NCBI GenBank assembly: GCA_964613665.1
Contig: CAZTIG010000002.1
Coordinates: forward strand, 124,001-188,000
From: CAZQFV01 sp964613665
Lineage (GTDB): Bacteria; Chloroflexota; Chloroflexia; DTKN01
Length of the DNA stretch: 64,000 nt
Direction: 5' to 3'
Below are positions 59,273 to 64,000 of this stretch, one piece after another. The translations under genes were made by a program, and so were the position numbers. The notes under the pieces were generated by a model, which saw only the letters and a list, made by a program, of their open reading frames with translations, did no database searches and had not been told where the DNA came from. The first letter of the stretch is position 1. Each line of letters opens with the position of its first letter.

Positions 59273-59708
59273 CGGGAATCTCCAGGAGCTCCCGGATCTC
59301 GGCCAGGGCGTCGTGGAGCGCCTGCAGGCGCTCCGGCGGCAGGGCCTTGAGCTTCTCGCGCAGGAGCGGGATGCCCTCCAGGGGCGTCCCTTCGGCGGCG
59401 GCGCGGCCGGCCGGGGTCAGAGAGACGAGGACCACGCGGCTGTCGCTCTCGGCGCGGGCGCGGGTGACGTAGCCGGCCTGCTCCATGGCCGCGACCAGCT
59501 CCGAGGTGCTGCTGTCGCTGATGTAGAGATAGTCGCGCAACTGGCCGACCGCCCGCGGGCCGGCCTCCAGCAGGTAGCGCAGCGTGGCCACCTGCCGGCC
59601 GCTCAGCCCCTGCTCCTGCATCCGGCGGGCATGCCGGCGCAGGTAGCGGTACAGGCTCAGGAAGGTGTGCATCGTCTCCACGAACAGGGCATCGTCGTAG
59701 CCGCCCAC
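59262..59708 (-). CDS. MarR-family transcriptional regulator of the exporter operon
   Basis: 148 residues, the usual size. The winged helix-turn-helix includes LSGRQVATLRYLLEAGPRAVGQLRDYLYISDSSTSELVAAMEQAGYVTRARAESDSRVVLVSLTPAG. MarR proteins are dimers that release DNA when a drug or oxidant binds. The GTG at 59708 follows GAGGTGAGCT. It heads the exporter operon and faces an inverted-repeat operator (59728-59747), so it very probably represses itself and the exporter. Confidence 0.92.
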   Translation of the reverse strand: MGGYDDALFVETMHTFLSLYRYLRRHARRMQEQGLSGRQVATLRYLLEAGPRAVGQLRDYLYISDSSTSELVAAMEQAGYVTRARAESDSRVVLVSLTPAGRAAAEGTPLEGIPLLREKLKALPPERLQALHDALAEIRELLEIPDGC

Positions 59709-59727
59709 AGCTCACCTCGCAGCACAG

Positions 59728-59747
59728 ATATTTCGGTTCCGAAGTAT
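59728..59747. promoter_or_regulatory. Probable MarR operator
   Basis: The inverted repeat ATATTTCGG (59728-59736) and CCGAAGTAT (59739-59747) has one mismatch over nine base pairs and lies immediately downstream of the -10 box, covering the expected transcription start. Its symmetry and place suit a MarR dimer. Confidence 0.7.
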
Positions 59748-59776
59748 ATTCTACGGCAGGTGGGCGTAACTGTCAA
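59748..59776 (-). promoter_or_regulatory. Promoter of the MarR-ABC exporter operon
   Basis: TTGACA (59771-59776), a 17-bp spacer and TAGAAT (59748-59753) on the minus strand. Confidence 0.7.
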
Positions 59777-59846
59777 ATCGCGGGGTGTCCGGCTGCCCAG
59801 TGAGGGGGAAAGCCTCCGATGCCGCTGGTGCCCGCGGGCGGCCCTT

Positions 59847-59875
59847 TTGCGCTTCGGCCCGTGTTGTGCTATACT
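59847..59875 (+). promoter_or_regulatory. Promoter of the amidohydrolase gene
   Basis: TTGCGC (59847-59852), a 17-bp spacer and TATACT (59870-59875), about 130 bp upstream of the ATG. Confidence 0.55.
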
Positions 59876-60006
59876 GCGCCCTGCGCCACAGCGCATTCCC
59901 GCGGGGCGGCCCGGGGGCCGCCCCGCGTCCACGCTCGCATCGGCGGATCGTCCGCCGCATGCTTCGACCGGGCGGCGCGGCGCTGCGCCGCCAAGGAGGT
60001 AGCACG

Positions 60007-61215
60007 ATGATCGCCATCAAGAACGGCCGCGTCCTGACCATCACCCGCGGCATCCTGGATCCCGGCACCGTCCTGATCGAGGACGGGCGCATCGCCGCCG
60101 TGGGCAAGCGGGTGCGGGTACCCGCCGGCGCCGAGGTCTACGACGCCGCGGGCCAGTTCGTCCTGCCCGGCCTGATCGACGCCCACTGCCACGTCGGCCT
60201 CTTCCCCGACGGCATCGGCTGGGAGTACGCCGACGGCAACGAGATGACCGACCCGATCACGCCCCACCTGCGGGCCATCGACGCCATCCACCCCGAGGAC
60301 ATGGCCTTTCCCGAGCTGGTATCCGCCGGGGTGACCACCGTCTTCACCGGCCCGGGCAGCGGCAACCTGATCGGCGGGCAGGCCACCTGCCTGAAGACGG
60401 TGCCCCGGCCGAGCATCGCCCAGATGATCGTCAAGGACCCGGCCGGCATGAAGATGGCCCTGGGCGAGAACCCCCGCCGGGTCTACGGCGAACAGAAAAA
60501 GACCCCGGCCACGCGCATGGCCAACGCCGCCATCCTGCGCTCGGCCCTGGTCAGCGCCCAGAACTACCTGCAGAAGTGGGAGCGCTACGAGGCCGAGCGG
60601 GCTGCCTTCCAGACCGGGGGCTCTGCTGAACCGGGCAAGGCGCCCACGCCGCCCGAGCGCGACCTGAAGATGGAGGCCCTCGTCCCGGTGCTGCGCCGCC
60701 AGCTCAAGGCGCGCATCCACGCCCACCGCGCCGACGACATCCTCACCGCCATCCGCATCGCCGAGGAGTTCGACCTCGACCTGTCCATCGAGCACGCCAC
60801 CGAGGGCTACAAGATCGCCGACATCCTGGCCGAGAAGGGCATCCCGGTCGTTGTCGGGCCGATCTTCTTCTCCCGCCAGAAGTACGAGCTGCGCGGCATG
60901 ACCCCGCGCAACCCCGGCCTGCTGGCCCGCGCCGGCGTCAAGGTGGCCATCCAGACCGACGAGTCCTCGGCGACGCGCTACCTCTCCATCAACGCCGCCC
61001 TGGCCGTGCGCGAGGGCATGCCCGAGGAGGAGGCCCTGAAGGCCATCACCATCAATGCCGCCGAGATCATCGGCGTGGCCGAGCGCGTGGGCAGCCTGGA
61101 GACCGGCAAGGACGCCGACGTGGTCGTCTTCAGCGGGCATCCATTCGACTACCGCACCGTGGCCGAGCGCGTGTGGGTCGACGGCCGGCTGGTCTACCGG
61201 CGGGAAGAGGCGTAG
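60007..61215 (+). CDS. Amidohydrolase (imidazolonepropionase-like)
   Basis: 402 residues. ATG 60007 follows AAGGAGG. A metal-dependent TIM-barrel amidohydrolase of the imidazolonepropionase-like group: the HxH motif in FVLPGLIDAHCHVG (H60, H62), downstream HAHRADDILTA and SIEHATEGY with metal ligands, and the C-terminal NAAEIIGVAERVGSLETGKDADVVVFSGHPF block typical for the family. Many related proteins are exported prolidase-like or carboxypeptidase-like enzymes; this one has no signal peptide. The exact substrate is unknown. It is followed by a clear terminator. Confidence 0.88.
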   Translation: MIAIKNGRVLTITRGILDPGTVLIEDGRIAAVGKRVRVPAGAEVYDAAGQFVLPGLIDAHCHVGLFPDGIGWEYADGNEMTDPITPHLRAIDAIHPEDMAFPELVSAGVTTVFTGPGSGNLIGGQATCLKTVPRPSIAQMIVKDPAGMKMALGENPRRVYGEQKKTPATRMANAAILRSALVSAQNYLQKWERYEAERAAFQTGGSAEPGKAPTPPERDLKMEALVPVLRRQLKARIHAHRADDILTAIRIAEEFDLDLSIEHATEGYKIADILAEKGIPVVVGPIFFSRQKYELRGMTPRNPGLLARAGVKVAIQTDESSATRYLSINAALAVREGMPEEEALKAITINAAEIIGVAERVGSLETGKDADVVVFSGHPFDYRTVAERVWVDGRLVYRREEA

Positions 61216-61236
61216 GACCCCGGCATCCCACAGATC

Positions 61237-61274
61237 GCACCCGGGCGCGCGTCGGTGCGCCCGGGTGTGCTTTT
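61237..61274 (+). terminator. Terminator after the amidohydrolase gene
   Basis: CACCCGGGCGC (61238-61248) pairs perfectly with GCGCCCGGGTG (61257-61267) over 11 bp, and TTTT follows at 61271-61274. Confidence 0.75.
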
Positions 61275-61287
61275 GCCACCGCGATAG

Positions 61288-61437
61288 CAGGGTCGCGGCG
61301 GTGCACCACGACCGGCAAGTGCCCGGCCTGCAGGAAGCGCGACACAGCCGTACCATTGCGCCACCCCTGCGTGTGCGGTGTCGTGTCGCTGCCGGGACCG
61401 GGCACTTGCCGGTCAGGGCCGGCGACTTGGCCGTGGC
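61288..61437 (+). repeat. Palindromic intergenic element, copy C
   Basis: GACCGGCAAGTGCCCGG (61310-61326) and its exact complement (61398-61414) form a 17-bp stem. The inner stem is GACAC (61341-61345) with GTGTC (61383-61387). At one position this is A-T where copy A has G-C, so both strands changed together. Flanks match copies A and B. It lies between a terminator and the kinase promoter. Confidence 0.75.
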
Positions 61438-61449
61438 CTTTATGCCCGC

Positions 61450-61479
61450 TGGACAACTGCCCGCCCCATGGTGTACAAT
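61450..61479 (+). promoter_or_regulatory. Promoter of the histidine kinase gene
   Basis: TGGACA (61450-61455), an 18-bp spacer and TACAAT (61474-61479). Confidence 0.5.
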
Positions 61480-61512
61480 TGGGCCGTGCTCCGCAGCACG
61501 GAGGTGTGACCC

Positions 61513-63096
61513 ATGCTGGCACCGATCAGCGACTACCGCTTGCGCCAGCGCGAGTACCTGCTGCGCATCGCCCGGGCCATGACGTCGCGCCTGGACCTGC
61601 GCGACCTCCTGGGGCTGGTGATCGAGGAGTCGGTGGAGATCCTCTCCGCCGCGGCCGGTCTGATCGCCCTGCGCGAGGACAAGCCCGACCTGGTGGTCCG
61701 CGCCTACTACGGCCTGACCGAGGACCTGCTGGCCCTCTTTGCTCCCCTGCTGACCGGCGACTTTTTCGACCGGCTGGTCCAGGAGGGCGGCTGGACCACC
61801 GCCGACCTGGCCCAGCCGCTGCAGGTATCGTACTCCGCGCTGGGTGTGCGCCTGCGCCAGGTCGTGGCGTTGCCCCTGGTCGTCGGCACGGAGCCCATGG
61901 GCGTGATCTATGTCATCCGCTCCGGCTCCAGCCCAAGCTTTTCCCAGAACGACCGCCAGGTGCTGTCTGCCTTTGCCGACCAGGCGGCCATCGCCGTGCA
62001 CAACGCCCGCCTCTACCAGGACCTGCTGGCCGAAAAACGCCACCTGGACACGATCATCGAGAACAGCGCCGACGGGGTGATGATCCTGGACGGGCAGTGG
62101 CGCATCCGGACCACCAACCGGGCGCTGGAGCAGATGCTGGGCTGGCGGCGCGCCGAGCTCCTCGGCCGGACCTGCGCCGAGGTGCTGCAGCTGGCCACGT
62201 CGCAGGGCACGCCCTTCTGCCGCGGCTGCTGCCCGCTAGAGCACCCCACCGACGAGCTACACCCCTACGTGGAGGGCGTGCACACAACGCCGGACGGCCG
62301 GCGCATCCACCTGGGCATCACCTACGCCGTGCTGCGCGGGCAGGACGGTCGGCTCCTGGAGGCCATCGCCAACGTCCGCGACATCACCCGAATGAAGGAG
62401 GCCGAGGAGGCCAAGTCGACCTTCTTCTCGATCATCTCGCACGAGCTCAAGACGCCGGTGGCCATCATCAAGGGATATGCCGGCACCCTGCGGCGCGAGG
62501 ACGCCCAGTGGGAGCCCCAGACGCTGCGCCACGGCCTGCAGGTGATCGAGGAGGAGAGCGACCGCCTGGACCAGCACATCAGCAGCCTGCTGGAGGCCTC
62601 GCGCATCCAGGCCGGTGCCTTGAAGCTGAACCTGGCGCCCATGGAGATTGCCGGCCTGGTGCAGAAGCTGGTGGACGAGTTCCGCATGCAGACGGACCGG
62701 CACACCTTCGAGGTCGATTTCCCCCCCGACTTCCCGGCGGTGTGGGTCGACTATGAGCGCATCCGCATGGTCCTGTCCAACCTGCTCTCCAACGCCATCA
62801 AGTACTCGCCACAGGGCGGGGTCATCCGCGTGGGCGGCTGGGTGGAGATCGAGCGCGCCGTCGTCTACGTCGCCGACCAGGGGATCGGCATCCCCGCCGC
62901 GGAGGTGCCGCAGATCTTTGAGCGCTTCTACCGCGTGGACAACCGCCTCTCGCGTACGACGGCGGGGGCCGGCCTGGGGCTGTATCTGTGCAAGTCCATC
63001 GTCGAGGCCCATGGGGGCGAGATCTGGGTGCGCAGCGAGCCCGGGCAGGGCTCGACCTTCTTCTTTTCCCTGCCCCGGCGGGAAGGAGGGGCCTAG
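61513..63096 (+). CDS. Soluble sensor histidine kinase (GAF-PAS-HisKA-HATPase)
   Basis: 527 residues. ATG follows GGAGGTGTGACCC. Domains in order: GAF (about 20-175), PAS (about 180-295), dimerisation/phosphoacceptor domain with FFSIISHELKTPVAIIKGY (H310), and ATPase domain with the N-box NLLSNAIKYSP, G1 DQGIGIP and G2 GAGLGLYL. No membrane segments are seen, so it senses a cytoplasmic signal. No receiver is fused; a receiver-domain gene begins at 63945, after the phosphodiesterase gene, and is the likely partner. Confidence 0.93.
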   Translation: MLAPISDYRLRQREYLLRIARAMTSRLDLRDLLGLVIEESVEILSAAAGLIALREDKPDLVVRAYYGLTEDLLALFAPLLTGDFFDRLVQEGGWTTADLAQPLQVSYSALGVRLRQVVALPLVVGTEPMGVIYVIRSGSSPSFSQNDRQVLSAFADQAAIAVHNARLYQDLLAEKRHLDTIIENSADGVMILDGQWRIRTTNRALEQMLGWRRAELLGRTCAEVLQLATSQGTPFCRGCCPLEHPTDELHPYVEGVHTTPDGRRIHLGITYAVLRGQDGRLLEAIANVRDITRMKEAEEAKSTFFSIISHELKTPVAIIKGYAGTLRREDAQWEPQTLRHGLQVIEEESDRLDQHISSLLEASRIQAGALKLNLAPMEIAGLVQKLVDEFRMQTDRHTFEVDFPPDFPAVWVDYERIRMVLSNLLSNAIKYSPQGGVIRVGGWVEIERAVVYVADQGIGIPAAEVPQIFERFYRVDNRLSRTTAGAGLGLYLCKSIVEAHGGEIWVRSEPGQGSTFFFSLPRREGGA

Positions 63097-63884
63097 TGGA
63101 GGCCTTTTCCGGGCGGCCGCTGGTGCTGGGCCACCGCGGGGCGCGCCGCGAGGCCCCGGAGAACACGCTGCCGGCCTTTCGCCGGGCCCTGGAGCTGGGA
63201 GCCGACGGGGTCGAGCTGGACGTCCGCCTGGCCGGCGACGGCACGGTTATCGTCCTACACGACGACGGTCTGGAGCGCACCACCGACGGCCGCGGTCGGG
63301 CCGACCGGCTCTCGTGGGACGCGCTGCGCCAGCTGGATGCCGGGAGGCGCTTCGGGCCGGCCTTTGCCGGGACGCCGCTCTGCACCCTGGCCGAGGCCCT
63401 GGCCGTGCTGGCGCCGGCCCGCCTGGTCAACGTCGAGCTCAAGGGGCCGGCGCGGGGCCGCCACCTGGAGCGGGCCGTGCTAGAGGTGGTGCGGCAGGCC
63501 GGCATGGTCGAGCGAGTCGTCTTTTCCTCCTTCGCCCGTGCCCACCTGGCGCGGCTGCGCCGCCTCGACGGCGGCATCGCCCTGGCCTGGCTGTTCAACT
63601 GGCCCTGGCAGTGGTGGCTGGCCTGGCCGCTGGCCCGGTCCCTGCGGCTGCAGGCCCTGCACCCGGCCGGCGTGGCCGTCACGGAGTGGGCCGTGCGCCT
63701 GGCCCACCGGCGCGGCCTGCGCGTGGTCCCCTGGACGGTCAACGAGGAAGAGACCGCGCGGCGCATGGCTGCCTGGGGCGTGGACGGGCTGATCACCGAC
63801 AGGCCGGGAGAGGTACGGGCCTGGCTGGACACACATGGGCAGCCAGTTTCCGGCGGTCCGCCTGCGGCAGCAGGCAAAGGCTGA
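63096..63884 (+). CDS. Glycerophosphodiester phosphodiesterase
   Basis: 262 residues. GTG 63096 overlaps the kinase stop by one base (TAGTG) after GGAGGGG, so it is translationally coupled. The catalytic features of the GDPD family are present: LGHRGARREAPENTLPAFRRAL with H13 and the E22-N23 pair, DGVELDVRLAGDGTVIVLHDDGLERTTDGRG with the metal ligands and second His, and the closing GVDGLITDRPGEV. It hydrolyses glycerophosphodiesters such as glycerophosphocholine to glycerol-3-phosphate and an alcohol. It lies between the kinase and the response regulator. Confidence 0.92.
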   Translation: MEAFSGRPLVLGHRGARREAPENTLPAFRRALELGADGVELDVRLAGDGTVIVLHDDGLERTTDGRGRADRLSWDALRQLDAGRRFGPAFAGTPLCTLAEALAVLAPARLVNVELKGPARGRHLERAVLEVVRQAGMVERVVFSSFARAHLARLRRLDGGIALAWLFNWPWQWWLAWPLARSLRLQALHPAGVAVTEWAVRLAHRRGLRVVPWTVNEEETARRMAAWGVDGLITDRPGEVRAWLDTHGQPVSGGPPAAAGKG

Positions 63885-63922
63885 CCGCTGACCGCTGATC
63901 GCTGACCGTTGACAGCTGCTCG
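63881..63922. repeat. CTGACCG-type heptamer array
   Basis: Six exact 7-bp units (CTGACCG, CTGACCG, CTGATCG, CTGACCG, TTGACAG, CTGCTCG) start in the stop codon of the phosphodiesterase gene and end near the ribosome-binding site of the next. Confidence 0.75.
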
Positions 63923-63944
63923 CTACCTGAGAGGAAGCATCGCC

Positions 63945-64000
63945 ATGGAAGTCGGAAAATTCTCCCCGAAGGGCAAGGCCATCCTGGTGGTGGACGACGA
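63945..64000 (+). CDS. Response regulator, start only
   Basis: Only 18 complete codons are visible. ATG 63945 follows GAGAGGAAG. The sequence ends KAILVVDD, the first beta strand and acidic pair of a CheY-like receiver domain. It is probably the partner of the histidine kinase encoded upstream. The output domain lies beyond the window. Confidence 0.75.
   Translation, partial: MEVGKFSPKGKAILVVDD

Overview
This is a high-GC (roughly two-thirds G+C) bacterial window with ordinary Shine-Dalgarno sites and TTGACA/TATAAT-type promoters. The organism is probably a member of the Chloroflexota (Anaerolineae-like). That is an inference from gene style, from a secreted protein ending in a VFLPFVV-type tail, and from many degenerate heptanucleotide arrays between genes. 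A run of 10 Ns at 39860-39869 shows it is a draft or metagenomic scaffold. I saw no rRNA, tRNA, transposase or CRISPR array.

Layout. 1-1734: a LysM membrane protein and an HD-domain protein, divergent from a shared promoter region. 1881-10086: a sugar ABC operon on the minus strand (ROK repressor, binding protein, two permeases, ATPase); both permeases carry extra N-terminal membrane segments. 10118-12606: a 14-repeat beta-propeller protein and a STAS protein. 12738-16603: a heterodimeric ABC exporter behind what looks like a complete transcription attenuator (promoter, 22-codon leader ORF, antiterminator, terminator). 16610-18714: a lipoprotein and ornithine aminotransferase. 18815-26558: an Lrp-headed catabolic operon (two class III aminotransferases, CoA-transferase A/B, thiolase, GNAT, transglutaminase-like protein). 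26588-34277: a plus-strand operon-like run with two MttB-family methyltransferases, a D-aminoacylase, a C45 acyltransferase/peptidase and an M20 amidohydrolase. 34294-41933: a lysine/saccharopine dehydrogenase-like enzyme and a dipeptide ABC transporter. 41959-46160: patatin lipase, GNAT and a large flippase-like membrane protein. 46381-49192: a secreted repeat protein, a PEBP protein and a GH1 beta-glucosidase. 49277-52193: separate saccharopine dehydrogenase and lysine-ketoglutarate reductase genes. 52199-55756: a tyrosine phosphatase, Fpg and Ogt DNA-repair enzymes, a methyltransferase and an LMW phosphatase. 55638-59776: a second heterodimeric ABC exporter under a MarR repressor. 59847-64000: an amidohydrolase, a hybrid-free sensor kinase, a glycerophosphodiesterase and the start of a response regulator.

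Taken together the genes suggest a heterotroph living on oligosaccharides, peptides, amino acids (including lysine by the saccharopine route) and possibly methylated amines. The two drug-type exporters are controlled differently: one apparently by leader-peptide attenuation, the other by a MarR repressor.

Three non-coding observations stand out: the attenuator; at least a dozen intergenic arrays of degenerate 7-bp units, several arranged head-to-head; and a roughly 150-bp palindromic element present three times with a compensatory base change in its inner stem.
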